A stretch of 64,000 nt of DNA from Salminus brasiliensis (Eukaryota > Chordata > Actinopteri > Characiformes > Bryconidae), in the NCBI RefSeq assembly GCF_030463535.1, contig NC_132878.1:98023040-98087039 (forward strand). The letters are read 5' to 3'. Within the stretch, counting starts at the first letter, position 1. Each line of letters begins with the position of its first letter. Below, piece by piece: positions 49,913-62,851 of the stretch. Under the pieces are notes generated by a model. The model was not told the DNA's origin. It saw nothing but the letters and a program-made list of their open reading frames with translations, and searched no databases. Made by a program: the position numbers and the translations under genes.

Positions 49913-51218
49913 AGATCTCCTTGTGTGTTACTGTTAACAGACATTAAACATATAACAATTTTTTCACAACTAAAAAGGAAACATTAGCTATGCTATTATT
50001 GCTTTTTAAATATGTCTGTTATATTGTTCACTGACTGCAATTCTTTGTGATTTTAACCAGAATGTATAACCAGAATCAATGCAATGGGCCTTTTTCCCTC
50101 AAGAGTAAAAATGGGAGAATAAACCCAAGAAAGCTATCAATAATGTAGTTCCAGTCATTCATGTGTAGGAAGTGTGGTTATGATAGAGACTTTTGGCTGT
50201 AAATTGTAAGTAGTTCTCAAAAAACATATATACACACACACATCATGTAAGGAGTGAGTGACGCCTCTGTTATTTTGTCAGAGGAGATTCGACTGATAGG
50301 TAGTTAAGTGGTTTTGTTTATTTCTTTTCTTTGGCACTGTCCAGTGTCTACCCAAACTGAAGCAACATGAAAACTGTAACTTATACCCAACATCACTGTT
50401 CATATATTTCTTGGAGGCACTGTTGTTGGTGGTGTCTTTACTGTCTACTGTTTCAACACATCCCATGTTGAATCCTCTTTCACCCCAAGCTGCCGTCTTA
50501 AAGGGAATGTAAAAGTATACTTTAATGATGCCTGATTGGTTTGATTTCACATTTTCATCTGTGCAGCAGAGGGGTGAATCATAGAAAAATGTGTCTTTGT
50601 GCCAAACAAACATACAGTGCCATTAAATCATTTGTTCCTGAATATATTTAGTATGTTTATGTAAAAGAGTTAAACTACAATTAATTAATTTATACAGTAA
50701 TGTATATACAATATGTATTCAAATACTGTTTAAAAGGGCAAAAGTGTAATCATTAAGTAAAAGTGTAAATTAAGTATTATTAATGATTTTACCCATTGTA
50801 AATGTTGTATGATGAAGTAAAAGAATATTGTAAAATTGTATAGTGAAGTGTAAAGCTTAAATCTTGTATCATAAGGGCCAGTCTTCTCGCTAATTTGTAC
50901 TGGTTCATTTTTGGGGGAGATGGGGTGGGCCTCCTGACTTATTCCATGTGAGGTCATTATGGAGCTTGTGAGATGTTTCACCATCATTATCAAGAGAATA
51001 ATTTTTAATCATCTAGTTATAAGTTTAATTTGCTTATGTAAACTGATGCCTGTTGAGAGCGGTGCTCCCACTCATCAGACCAAACCTGCACAAATCTTTC
51101 TATTTTACCATTGATTTAATTAGTGATTACATTTCCCTGCACTGAATAATGTTGCCATTGGTTAAATTTGCATATATTCCTATTATTAACATATGCATTT
51201 ACTGTCAGAAACACTGAC
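49913..51218 (-). other. Gene B intron, no gene
   Basis: No exon or clear transposon was recognised between Tc1 copy E and LRR exon 1. Confidence 0.5.
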
Positions 51219-51389
51219 CTGAGAATCTGCAGTTTACAGTGTGAACTCTTCAGTCCAGCAGAGAGCAGCTCCACTCCTGAATCCTGCAGGTCATTGTTAC
51301 TAAGGTCCAGCTCTTTCAGTGCTGAATTAGACATGAGCACTGATGCCAGTGTTCCACAGATGTTCTTACTGAGGCTGCAGTGATCCAAC
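51219..51389 (-). CDS. nlrc3-like: Gene B LRR exon 1 (LDHCSL type)
   Basis: A 171-nt exon in phase 2-2 encoding [40 protein letters not shown] and [17 protein letters not shown]. The acceptor is AATATACAG| and the donor CTCAG|GTCAGT. Its first G completes CT|G (Leu) from the GC-donor of the NACHT exon. The intron after it is unlike that after gene A LRR exon 1. Confidence 0.92.
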
Positions 51390-51399
51390 CTGTATATTT

Positions 51400-52264
51400 G
51401 AAATTATAAATTAATTTTCACAAAATCAAAAATAATCCAAGGTCCCTCAACCTACAAAGCAAAACATATAACATTTGCATGCATTACCTGTAGCTGGCAG
51501 TATATAATTACAGGCTAAATGCATATAGAAGCTGTTTTTTTTTTCAAACTGCATGCTCACATTGTTTGGAACAGGTAGTTACTGTCAGTACCACAATTAC
51601 TGGCACCATTCATAAACACGGTTATGACAAAATGTCTTTGTTGTTTAATAATTACTTAATATACTAAAATTAAAATACATTGGTTATCTATCTATTTAAT
51701 ATTTCATTTTTCAAGTTGAAGACAAAATGGTACATTAAATAAAACAGTAACAGCAAGGAACAACACAATAATCAGCCAAACAAAGATGCAGACATAGATC
51801 ATCTTAATGCAAACCCTGAAGGGACCTTTATTACCACAACCTGTCACCAAAACCAAAACTAAATTTAAACAAACCTAAATAAAAAAGGCTCTACTAGGGA
51901 ACAGGCTCTACACCGGGTAACTCAGTTTGGCTTTTTCTTTGCCGTGCACTCACTGGTCAGTTTCCTCCTTTTGCATATTGCTACATTTTACAAAATGTGC
52001 TTACAGTCCATACAGTCATGCATTTACATATAACATATACAATATGCATATAAGTCTTAGGGCATAAGAAGACATTCATGATTAAAGGTCTTTGTATTAC
52101 TATGCTATAACACTTTCTATTTCAAGCTTTGTGCATTTTCAGCATGCTTTAGCTATGTTTTATATTAAACTACTTAATGAGACTGAAGTAGCTCAATAAC
52201 TTCTATTGTGAAGACATTATCATTTGAGGATACAAAAAGTAATCCTAAGGAAAAGGGTACTTGC
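51400..52264 (-). other. Gene B intron with GC donor
   Basis: The intron starts GCAAGTACCC at 52264 and ends ATATACAG at 51390. About 30 nt after the donor are the same as in gene A, then similarity stops. No other feature was seen. Confidence 0.65.
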
Positions 52265-54038
52265 AGTGCACGTCTTGTGTTTTTCACCACAGGCAGTAGT
52301 GTCTTCAGTCCTTCTTCTGATGCTCTATATTTTTTCAGCTCAAACTTCTCTTGAGCCTCCTCTGATATCAGCAGCACAAACACCAGAGCTGACCACTGTG
52401 TTGGTGAGAGTTCCTGGGTTGAGAGAGATCTGGAGTTCAGGAATTCCTGAATTTCTCTTGTGAGGGAGTTGTCTTTGAGCTCACTCAGGCAATGGAAGAG
52501 ACTGATGGTCTTTTCAGAGGATTTATTCTTGTGGATCTTTCTCTTAATGTAGTTTACTGTGCTGTCCTCTCTTTTAATTTCAATGTCTGGCTGTAGAGTC
52601 TTGAGGAGCCTCTGATTGGACTCCAGTGAGAGGCCGAGGAGGAAGCGGAGGAAAAGATCCAGGTGTCCATTTTCACTTTTCATGGTCTTATTCACCGCTA
52701 TCTTGAGAAGATCATCCAGTGTATGTTTAAACCTCCATCTTATTTTCTCCAGCAGGGTCTGGAGGAGTGGATTACATTTATCACTGAATGTGAGGAACAC
52801 AAATACAGCAGCGAGGAACTCCTGGAAACTCAAATGCACAAAGCTGAAGATCTTTTCATCCTTTTTAAAGATTTGTGTGCAGACTCCAGAGTACACTACA
52901 GCTTCTTTGAGCTCAATGCCACACTCCCTCAGATCTTTCTCATAGAATATGAGTTGGCCTTTCTGTAACTGAAAAAAGGCTAACTTTCCAAGTTTCAGTA
53001 TGCTCTCTGCTGGAAGTCTGCCTCTGTCTGATGATGGAACTGTACTGTCCTCGTTTTGGTCAGTGTTGTATTTCTCACTCTTTTGTCTTGTGTGAAACAG
53101 CAGGAAACGAGTGTACATTTCTGTGATCGTTGTGGGAGCATTCTTCATGTCTTTATCATTCTTCAACATTTCCTGAAGCACAGAGACAGAGATCCAACAG
53201 AAGACTGGTATGTGGCACAATATATGAAGACTTCTTGCCGTCTTAATGTGTGAGATGATTCTGCTGGCTTGATCCTGGTCTCTGATTCTCTTCCTGAAGT
53301 ACTCCTCCTTCTGTAAATCATTAAATCCACGGATTTCTGTAACACGTGTAAAGTATTTGCGTGGTATCTGATTGACTGCTGCTGGTCGGGAAGTTATCCA
53401 GATGACAGCAGAGGGAAGTAGCACAGCTTTAATGAGGCTTGTTAGTAGTTTATCAAGTGTGGTCTTTTCTTTTACATTAGATACCTTCTTTTGACAGAAG
53501 TTCAGGGGAATTTTGCTTTCATCCAGTCCATCCAGAATCAAAGCCACTGTGTACTTCCTGTTAAAAACCTCCATTACATCTGCACTGCAGAGTTCAGGGT
53601 GAAAATAGAGTAACAGTTCTGAGAGGCTCTGCTGATCATCTCTAATCAAGTTCAGCTCCCGAAAAGGAAGGAACAGAATGAAATCTAAATCCTGGTTGCA
53701 TCGGTCTTCAGCCCAGTCCAGAATAAACTTGTGTACAGAGGCTGTTTTCCCCACTCCAGCTATTCCCAATGTGAGTACTTTTGTGCCAAGCACATTTTGG
53801 TCAGACTGCACTTTGAAAATGTCAGTGAATTTGATTGACGTTTCTTCTGGTTTGGGAAAAAATGCCTCTATCTGTCTCACTTCATGCTGAGAGTTCACTC
53901 CTCCTGTGCAGCCCTCAATCACATACAGTTCCGTGAAAATGTCTTTCAAAGGTACATAATCTCCTTCCTGTGAAGTCCCCTCGTACAGGTTTGTAAATTT
54001 CTCCTTGAATTGCTTTTTCAGTATTATTCTGATATCAT
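52265..54038 (-). CDS. nlrc3-like: Gene B FISNA-NACHT exon
   Basis: A 1774-nt exon, phase 1 in and phase 2 out, the same length as in gene A with no indel. FISNA (KKQFKEKFTNLYEGTSQEGD) leads. NACHT follows with Walker A GIAGVGKT at 53766-53743, Walker B ALILDGLDE near 53544-53518 and WITSRP. Winged-helix/HD2 comes last with FSFVHLSFQEFLAAVF. All motifs are intact. It differs from gene A at 12 residues, for example R for S and L for M near the start, V for A in RPAAVNQ, and R for W in DLREC. The acceptor is CTTTTCAACAG|. The end is GCACT|GCAAGT, a GC donor. Confidence 0.95.
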
Positions 54039-54039
54039 C

Positions 54040-55010
54040 TGTTGAAAAGTAAGACAAAAAAGTAAATTAGTATAGGAAATGATTGTGTCAGTATGTAAAA
54101 GCATGATAAGAAATAATTGAATGTGCTTTTCTCTGTGGATAAATTATTGTTTTTCTCCGAACAAAATTCATACCTTAACTTCAGTAAAATAGAAGGTATA
54201 GATAGCATACATGTGAATACTTTTACTCAAGTAATTGTTTTCTAAGAGTACATCTACTCAGAAATAGAAGTGTTGTTCTTTGTCCAGTCCTGTTGGGAGT
54301 ACGTACACTTTATTTTAAAAGATTGGAAACACATTTTTTCTTAATCCATTTAAGCTACATTAAGATGCACATTGCTGACACAGACCATTTTATCCATATA
54401 GTGTTTGTTTGTGGATTTTGGTCTGATCATTATCTTCCAATTACAGATAAATTACAGACAAACACAAGCTAGCTAATAACTAATAACTCTCTTAATTGGA
54501 AATTTAAAAAAGTGAGATTTACAGAATTTAACCAGGCTCAAAAAGAATAAAACAAAATGCTACACAGACAGAGTAGAGAAAATTACTATTGCTCCTCTCC
54601 CTAAGTGTGAGTGTGCAGTTAAGATTACTCCATGATCACAACAGCCAACCCTGAAAGACTTCAGACAGACCCCAATGGTAACAGACATTACAACATTAGG
54701 GTTTGTAGACACCCTACAAACTGCAAAAACATTTGCAACAGGAAACATTTGGTGGAGGTGATGCTGCTAAAGAAGGAGCTACAGGTTATTAAATTCAAGA
54801 ATCCACTTCTAGCTTGCAGGGTAGGTTTTTGTTCAATAGAAAATAGAAAATATGAATAATACAACTTTTTAACTGTTACCAGTTTAGTTAGATTGTGTTT
54901 GTCTATAATTGTAACTTGACAATTGGGAAAACCTTTCAAAGTCTTTTTGAACAGATTTCAACATGTGGATATCTTCATATCTTCGAGATATGTAGGTAAT
55001 ATAGATGAAG
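54040..55010 (-). other. Gene B intron, no gene
   Basis: I looked for a counterpart of gene A's 180-nt Thr/Gln-rich exon on the minus strand here and did not find it. A short open stretch at 54632-54859 (+) has no recognised identity. Confidence 0.5.
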
Positions 55011-55016
55011 TCTATA

Positions 55017-55469
55017 TTAAGTCAGTGATGAAGTCCATGGAGACCATGGACATGCAAGGATAGGCAATGGATGGAGCAGCCCTTGGGGTTTTGACCTAGG
55101 TGCCTTGTTGTGTGCACAGACCTCACATGCCTCAATGAAGGCACAAAGCTCCTTCTCCATACTATGCCACCAGAATTGCCTGCGTAAGATTTCCAGGGTC
55201 TGGGTCACCCCTGGATGGCCTGACAATGGGGAGGCATGTCCCCAGGATATGACTCATCCCCTGATAGCTGTGGCAATATACATCCTGCCAGCGGGGCCAC
55301 CCCCGGGATCTGGTTCCTGTTGAAGAGCCAGGGGTTCCACAGGCAGTCCGAAGCTGGCTGCCAAGAAGGCATTTAGGACCATCTTCTGCAGTAGCTGCTC
55401 ATGGCGCCCTATTGTGGCACCCTGGCTTTGCAAGGCTGTTTTAAACTGATCCAACTCTGCTGGGTTCAT
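55017..55469 (-). mobile_element. Gypsy remnant: gag start joined to integrase zinc finger
   Basis: The minus strand at 55469-55254 encodes MNPAELDQFKTALQSQGATI and a Pro-rich continuation, a typical fish Gypsy Gag start. Directly downstream, 55226-55017 reads SGHPGVTQTLEILRRQFWWH and ACEVCAHNKAPRSKPQGLLH, the H2C2 zinc finger of the integrase. Nearly all of pol is missing between them. Confidence 0.8.
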
Positions 55470-55510
55470 GTTGGTTACACCTTTCTGTTACAGAACCCAG
55501 GACCCAGGTG

Positions 55511-56612
55511 CAAAATAACTCAATATACAGCCATTAATGTCTTAACCACCAGGAACAAAAGTGAGTACACCTCTTAATGAAAGTTCCTGAAGTGTCAATA
55601 TTTTGTGTGGCCACCATTATTTTCCAGAACTGCCTTAACTCTCCTGGGCATGGAGCTTACCAGAGCTTCACAGGTTGCCACTGGAATGCTTTTCCACTCC
55701 TCCATGACAACGTCACAGAGCTGGCGGATGTTCAAGACTTTGCGCTTCTCCACCTTCTGCCTGAGGATGCCCCAAAGATGTTCTATTGGATTTAGGTCTG
55801 GAGACATGTCTTCAGCAAACTGTTTGCTGGCTTTCTTGTGTACAGCTTTCAGAAGAGGATTCCTTCTGGGGTGACAGCCATGCAGACCAATTTGATGTAG
55901 TGTGCGACGTATGGTCTGAGCACTGACAGGCTGACACCCCCACTTCTTCAATCTCTGCAGCAATGCTGACAGCACTTATCTGCTGATGCGCCTATCTTTC
56001 AAAGAAAGCGTTTGGATGTGACGCTGAGCACGTTTACTCAGATTTTTTGGATGACCAATGCGAGGTCTGTTCTGAGTAGACCCTGCTCTTTTAAAATGCT
56101 GGGTGATTTTGGCCACTGTGCTGCAGCTCAGTTTCAGGGTGTTGGCAATCTTCTTGTAGCCTTGGCCATCTTCATGTAGCCCAACAATTCGTCTTTTAAG
56201 ATCCTCAGAGAGTTCTTTGCCATGAGGTGCCATGTTGGACCTTTCAGTGACCAGTATGAGAGAGTGTGAGAGCTGTACTACAAAATTGAACACACCTGCT
56301 CCCTATGCACACCTAAGACCTAGTAACACTAATGAGTCACATGACATTTTGGAGGGAAAAAGGCAAGCAGTGCTCAATTTGGAGATTTAGGGGTGTAGTC
56401 TCTTAGGGGTGTACTCACTTTTGTTGCTGGTGGTTTAGACATTAATGGCTGTATATTGAGTTATTTTGAGTGAAGAATAATTTTACATTGTTATATAAGC
56501 TGCACACAGACGACTTTTCATTGTGTCAAAGTGTCATTTTGTCAGTGTTGTCCCATGAAAAGATACTTAAATATCTGCAGAAATGTGAGGGGTGTACTCA
56601 CTGTACACTGTA
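55511..56612 (-). mobile_element. Tc1-like transposon (family 2), internally deleted
   Basis: Inner repeats AAAATAACTCAATATACAGC near 55512 and (inverted) near 56445-56465, and the outer terminus GGGGTGTACTCACTGTACAC at about 56589-56608. The minus strand encodes the transposase N-terminus MAPHGKELSEDLKRRIVGLH with HTH (56239-55976). A gap that removes most of the DDE core follows, then SPDLNPIEHLWGILRQKVEK near 55808. The left outer terminus is truncated. Confidence 0.85.
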
Positions 56613-57442
56613 CATCATAAAGTTATAAGCTGAAATTGCATGTATTAGGAATGGTTGAGATTGATGGTGTCACTACCTGCTGTGAGAGCACTGACTGAGA
56701 TGCCACTCTGAGCTGCAGAGGAGGAAACTGCTGCACTCACATCAGCTGACTCTAAAAACACATGCAAAAAATTATGAAGAAAATAAAATACTAGATCATT
56801 TGTTGCACATGAAATCAGGCATTTTATTTTATGTGTGTTATTTGTGGAGAGAAGCTGCTGAGGATATATCATTTATAGCACCAAACTGACAACTGTGAGG
56901 TGTTGAATAACAGTATAATAACAGTTTTGTGTAAGAATATACAGTCAGGTCCACTTTTACATGCATGTAATTTAACAAACTAACGATTAACAGTTTTTAA
57001 CAATTCTTTTTAGTATGTGGAAGCAAAGCCTTTGCAGCAATTGGCTGCCTGATGTCTTGAACCTAAGAACATCACCATGGGGGTTCCTCCCCTAAGATTC
57101 TTTGCCAGGTCTTTATTTAGTTGCTGCTTGTTTGTGGGTCTCTAGTCTACCTTTTACACAAACATTCCCGGTGTGTACAGGACTCCTAACCTCCAACAGA
57201 ATAATCTACTGAAATCATTAGCATTAGAATTATAATTTATCTATTAAACACAGTTTTTTGACCATGTGACCATATGTATATAACACAAACTCCGCCCAGT
57301 ATACCTTGATGATAGGCTGTACCCACTTCTTAACAGTAGTTTTCACAAAATACAATGTGTGAGAAGTGTAGCAGCAGTACATACATTTTTTTATATATTG
57401 AAATGGTTACTCCCCAAGTGAATATGAAATAAGCTGCAATAC
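56613..57442 (-). other. Gene B intron sequence around the 75-nt exon
   Basis: Apart from the 75-nt exon at 56677-56751, no feature was recognised. Confidence 0.5.
56677..56751 (-). CDS. nlrc3-like: Gene B 75-nt linker exon
   Basis: A 75-nt exon in phase 1-1 with acceptor GTGTTTTTAG| and donor GCAG|GTAGTG. It encodes SADVSAAVSSSAAQSGISVS then ALTA, plus split codons, a Ser/Ala-rich flexible linker between PYD and FISNA. It equals the gene A exon at 7047-7121 in length and phase. Confidence 0.75.
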
Positions 57443-57710
57443 CTCTACTGAGTTTAGTCTTCAGTTCCTCAGCCAGTTGGTTCTGGTTTATCTTCTTCAG
57501 GATGGTCAGTGTGATCTCTACAGCTCCACTGATTCCATATGTCTCCACCATCTTATCCACAGTGTATTCTCTGTCTGCTTTCTCCAGCAGACCCCTCGGG
57601 ATATGGTCAAAACCTTCCACACCATTCGTCAGGTGACGCATAAATGAATTTCGGTCCTTTTCCAGCAAGTCCCAAAGAGTTTTTAATAATTCTTCTGGAA
57701 CATTCACCAT
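57443..57710 (-). CDS. nlrc3-like: Gene B start exon: PYD (pyrin) domain
   Basis: 268 coding nt, from ATG at 57710 to the donor AGAG|GTATTG, ending in phase 1. The 89 residues form one death-fold domain of PYD type: VPEELLKTLWDLLEKDRNSF, HIPRGLLEKADREYTVDKMV, ETYGISGAVEITLTILKKIN and QNQLAEELKTKLSR. PYDs bind ASC-type adaptors to build inflammasomes, by family knowledge. The start was chosen because an acceptor GTGTGTAG| lies just upstream at 57720-57721, implying a non-coding first exon. The domain length suits the whole fold. No such exon was found in gene A. Confidence 0.9.
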
Positions 57711-57721
57711 CTCGCATTACT

Positions 57722-59560
57722 ACACACAAAGAATGATGCATTCAAGATTAATAGCGGGTTCAAGACACTAAAGTAGGGAGTTGTGAAAGCATGCACTGGG
57801 ATTCTTCTCACTGGGAACCAATTACTCCTTTGGAAACTACGTCTAAAAATAGTTGTTTGTGAACTTTAGGAAACAAATTACGTGTTTAACCGTTTCACTC
57901 TCTTTTGACTACAGCGTTTTTTAGCTTTTCCTTTTGTTTTTTTTTGGTCCATTCAGACTTTGGATATTGTGTTTGTACTGACCGTTTTTGTCTCTGGTTT
58001 TCCCATTTTTCTTACTGTCACACCTTGCTTACTGGTGAAAGTAGTTGTGCCCCAACAGGTAGTGAGTAGTGTTAAAGGAGTGATGGCAAACTGCAGTGCA
58101 AGTGTTTTTTATTAGGTAATAGGTACCAAAACAAAGAAAAAAAACAATTCTATTTACAAAAGAAGCAAAAGAAGCCAAAAAAAGGCTCCTCAACACAAAC
58201 ATTGATTCAACCTATAGCCAACCATTCTTCTCACCAACTTGAAATTAGCTCTTAAATAGGCTAACACTGTTCTACTTAACACAGCCAAAACCAAGTATTT
58301 TCCTCTGCAGGGTAATACAACAATGACCTAGTTGTAATATCACAGTACATTAAAGAAACACAGAATGCCAAAACAAAAAAGTACAAAATAATTACTGGCC
58401 ACAACATAGGTCATAGCCCAATATAATCAACACAGTCAAAAGGATAGAAAATAATAATGAAAACATTGGGAACCTCAAAAACTTGGATCATACATTACAT
58501 GGTATGATCCAAAATGGGCCTACTGAGCATGCCTCATTTAAGGGCAGCCAAAAGTGAGTTTTGGCCCTTTGCTGGACAAGAAAGGAAAACAAAATGGAGC
58601 AAAGGAGAGCATGTAAGTAATATTTGATTGACTGTTGCTAGTTTAAAAATGTATATCCAAGTAGCATACTTAAACTGTTAAATGTGATATGATCCATGTT
58701 GTACAGACTGTCATGTAAACTTATTGGGGAAAATTAGCATTAACTGTGACTCTTTACTGCCATCAATCAGTCTTCTCAGCCTTGATCAAATCCAGTGCCA
58801 TAGGCAACTTCATACACAAGGAGCTAGTAAACCAACTAGACACGTCTGTCAACCAATGGACCCCAATGGGTTAGGAGACGTTTATCATCTGACCATTTTT
58901 AACTGGGAGGTTAGGAGAGGTGAGGTTGTGTGTTTTTCATCTTTCTTCTTGTCTTTGTTTTAGATCCTGGAGGCCCTATATGACCTTGGATCAGGAGTGG
59001 TGATTTCCATTTGTTCTAAACATTTAACCTTTAAAATCTGTCAGTTCTTTCAATTATATGTTATGACCTTTAGGCCTTAAATGGTGAAAAAGTTTAAGGA
59101 AAACAGTATGTGAAACTGAACTTCAACGTTTAGACACAGTGTTATTAACCCACACAAAAACAGATACACGTATGTATGTATGTATGTATGTATGTAAGTA
59201 AGTATGTATACACACTACTCACAAAGTTTAAAAATAGCCCTATTCTAAACTGTTCTAAAAAATCTTCTAAAAATGTTTTAGTATGTTTTAGTAGTTTTTG
59301 TACAACTTCAGTTGAACATCAGTTAGAAAACATCAAGCTGTGCAAAAAGTACTAAAACACTGTCTTGTTTTAGTACTTTATAGAGTCTTCATTACACTAA
59401 TGGTTGCAACTAACATCTGCAATTCCCCTCATGGGATCAAAAAAGTATTTCTCTAACAAGGAGCTTAATGGCAAAATTTACAACCAGTGTTTAATCCCTG
59501 AATCGACCAATACATTTCCTGGGTCAATTAGGTATGGTATTTAAACATGCTCTTCACATT
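57722..59560 (-). other. Gene B first intron, no gene
   Basis: No coding exon. A short TGTA repeat lies at about 59170-59205. Nothing else was recognised. Confidence 0.5.
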
Positions 59561-59568
59561 TTGACATC

Positions 59569-60350
59569 ATGAGACCAAGACAACACCTAACGATTGATCA
59601 GCAGTACCTCGCCATTGCAAAACTTTAAACAGGATGTTCTCAGACGGAAGTGGCCACTGAGCTTGGAGTGTCACAGAGTGTCATCAGCAGGTTGCAACAG
59701 AGGTACAGAGAAACTGGAAGAGCGAACATGCCACACTGATGACCGCTTCATTGTGAACAGTGCCCTGCGGAACCAGACGATGAATGCCACACAACTCCAT
59801 GTACATTTAAGGGAAGTGAGAGTGCAGTTCACTGATAAAAGTCAATTCACACTGAGCAGAAAAGATGGCCGCCAACAATGTTGGAGATGTCAAGAAGAAC
59901 ATCAGCCCCTGTTTTCACCAGAGGAGTCTTTGGTGGTGGTGGTGTTAGTGTGGACAGGTGTGTCTAGTCAATACAGAACTGTCCTACACTTTGTGAATGG
60001 TACAGTGACAGGTCCATGCTACTTGAAAAACATTATTAATTCAGTCATTGTGCCTCTGCACAGGCCTAATTTCATCTTCATGGACGACAATGCTCCTGAA
60101 TGACCTGAATCCCATTGAAAACCCCCAGGATCAGCTGGGTTGCCGTGTAGATCTTCGTAACTCTGTACCCTAGAACCTCAATGACCTGAGGGCTGCCCTT
60201 TAAGAAGAGTGGGATGCCAAGCCTCAGCAGACTATAAGTCGACTTGTGAACAACATGAGATGTCGTTGTCAAGCTGTAAAACCTTAGCATTGTCTTGCTG
60301 AAATATGCAACGCCTTCCCTGACTTGTCTAGATGAAAGCATATGTTGCCC
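59569..60350 (+). mobile_element. Tc1/mariner transposon remnant (family 4)
   Basis: Plus-strand pieces are MRPRQHLTIDQQYLAIAKL at 59569, ATELGVSQSVISRLQQRYRE near 59652-59712, VSSQYRTVLHFVNGTVTGPC and NFIFMDDNAPE (59960-60100). The segment between the second D and the E of the DDE triad is deleted. The C-terminal part LNDLRAAL-like continues in other frames to 60290. No clear terminal repeats were found. Confidence 0.75.
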
Positions 60351-60974
60351 ACATCCATAAGCACTAATGCAAGCCCATAAAATCAGAGATGCAGGCTTTT
60401 AAGCTGTCCACTGACAACTAGCTAGTCAGTTCCTCTTTTCTCCGCTGATCTTCAGCTCATTTCAGCTGGTAGCTGCAGCGTGTATGTGCTACAGATCAGG
60501 AGATCTGCCCTCCTGCTTACAAATGAGGGATCTGAGAATGTCTAAAAGCTGAAGGGCAGAATAGTGTCTGACTGTGAAGTAGATAACAATGCTATAATAC
60601 AGCTCCAACGTTTAGGAATATGCTGGAACAGAAATGCTGATACATTCTCCAAACGTTCAGCACCATTTCTGATTGAGACCCAAACCAACATTCAACTCAC
60701 TGGTTAAAACACCAAAGCATTTCAGCTGCATTTCAACGTTATATCGACGTCATATTCACGAGCAACATCTCACATTATTTTTATGTTGAAGTCTGGTTGT
60801 GTTTAGATCAGGTGACGTCTAGACCAGAATCCAACCAAAACACACAGAGGTCAGATCAACGTTGTGTATCCACTGTCTGAGTTCACTTAAAGAATCGACT
60901 CCTACAGACACACATGTGTTTCTCCAGCACAGTGATCTTCTACATGATCCGGTTTAAACAGTTAATGAACTTAC

Positions 60975-61125
60975 AGTGTGAATCCAGAGCGCTGAGATCT
61001 GCTCTCTTCTCTCCTTCTGGAAAGAAGCAGCTCAGAATTTCTTTCACTTTCACTTCAGTCACCTGACCTAATCCAGCACCCAGCCTACACCACCCTCTAG
61101 TGGAGAGACCTCCACACACCACAGT
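60975..61125 (-). promoter_or_regulatory. Putative gene B promoter and first non-coding exon with ISRE-like site
   Basis: On the minus strand GTGAAAGTGAAAGAAA (61053-61038) fits the interferon-stimulated response element pattern GAAANNGAAA. About 65 nt downstream is a strong donor CACACT|GTAAGTTC at 60974, with an acceptor at 57720 just before the PYD start codon. This suits an interferon-inducible promoter with a 5'-UTR exon. No TATA box was seen. The motif match is read directly; the function is inferred. Confidence 0.5.
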
Positions 61126-61150
61126 CTGTACACACTGCTACTGTAGACAG

Positions 61151-61185
<35 letters not shown>

Positions 61186-61199
61186 GTGAGGTCACAACC

Positions 61200-61650
61200 A
61201 TTCCAGCTCAGCTCCGTGCAGCGGCTCCCTCATATGATCAGAAATATAATAAAAATATTTTCATTAGTTTGAGCTGTTTTGATAATATAATATAATGTAA
61301 TATTGACCATAATTAATAAACACCACGTTGTAAATTAATATGCACATTTTCCTCTGATTTTCCTAAATCAGTAAATGAGTATAGTCAGTATAATTCCATA
61401 AGTCATCAACCATAGAATATAAATCTAATTTTATTGAACAAACCTCCCAATTAGAACTATTTTATTTCAAATAAATAAAAACTCTAAATACACTGTTCCT
61501 AATTATCTGAACAGAGTTTTAAAACATTTTATAGGTTGATTTGTTGGTCATTTGTTGATTTGCAGCATTAAGAGTCACATTTACTGAAATCAGAAGCCTA
61601 CAGGCCAAGTTTCATGTTAACATAGGACCCTTCTCTGAGATCAGCTTCAC
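61200..61650. other. No recognisable feature
   Basis: AT-rich sequence upstream of the putative gene B promoter. Confidence 0.45.
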
Positions 61651-61945
61651 AATTCTTACATCCATTGAACTTTGGTTTTTGGAGGGTTTCTGCTTGAACT
61701 TCTTTGCAGGATGTCAGAAAAGCCCCCATGTGTTTGATGTAAACTGCTGTGGAAGGCACGCTTCTTTTTTTTGTACCATGGAAGAAAGTGTGGTCAGTCA
61801 GAAACTCTATAGACTTTGCCCTCAGAGACCCTAAAGGGGCTTATCAGCTCTCTCCCCATGATTCCGTCCCAAAACAGGTACGTCTGGGTCCACTGAAACC
61901 GGTTCTGCTTGTGAGCTCTGATTAGTGGTGGCCGATTAGTAGGCT
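61650..61945 (-). mobile_element. Tc1/mariner fragment
   Basis: AGTGTGGTCAGTCAGAAACT and CCCCATGATTCCGTCCCAAA match the mariner fragment at 21660-21790 in the same orientation. It is short and degraded. Confidence 0.6.
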
Positions 61946-61949
61946 TATG

Positions 61950-62851
61950 CACAACTGCAAGCCTCTGGAGGATCCTACACCTTGAGGTTCCAGAGGATGG
62001 AGGATCCTACACCGTGGGGCTCCAGAGGCACCAGCTTCAAATACCTGTTTGCTTTGTAATGGCATTTTAGCAGCTGCTCTCTTAATCCAGTGAATTAGAA
62101 TCTGAAAAAGACCAAAACCACGAATAAGAGGAAAATAGTTCATGTGAGTCCTGATCTATTTTAAAAAGAAGAAGAAAAAACAAACAACAAACAACAAACA
62201 ACAAACATGTGTCTGATCCTCGCTGCTTCTACCAAGTGTTTTAATCAGAGCTGGATTATTTCCTCTGCCTGAGACTCAAACCATCATCGAATCCTACAAA
62301 TATGTGTCCCATTGATTTCTTCAGAGCAGGTTCAGGAGACGCGGATCCAGTCAAGATCATTTGTTTCTGGGAGTAAATTCACGTCTAAATTTATAGCTTT
62401 GGGATTCAGACTTTAGCGGCTTTTACTTTCAAACCCTTTTTATCTTCATCACTTTGATGTAGAATCTTTCATGTTGAGGGTGGAGGGTGTTTCCTACTCC
62501 GCTACACCTTTCCGTACCGTTTTTAACCTCCAAAGATGTCTCGACTGGACTAAAATATTCTCTCAGGAGTGAGTAAAAAGTCAAATAATAAATATGTATA
62601 AAATTGATTCTTTTCTTTTAAAGATGCTAAATACCATATTAATAATACAAAACATGCTATATATGTTTAATCAGTGCAGTTAAACACATCTTTGTTTACA
62701 TGATAAATATGGATATGGAATAATACAATGTTTTTTATCCACATCAAGAAATCACTAAACTCCTCAGTGTGGAAATAACGAGTCAACATCTCAAAGGGAT
62801 TTTTGGAAAAAAGAAGATTCTTCACCCGTCAGATCATCTCGCAGCTGGTCA
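61950..62851. other. No recognisable feature
   Basis: An AACAA-repeat run lies at 62178-62206 and a near-duplicate AGGATCCTACACC pair at 61968-62010. No gene was recognised. Confidence 0.4.

Noticed and set aside
51400..52264. An extra LRR exon between NACHT and LRR exon 1 to fix the phase
   Set aside because: No LRR-like sequence in the intron. The GC donor resolves the phase without it.
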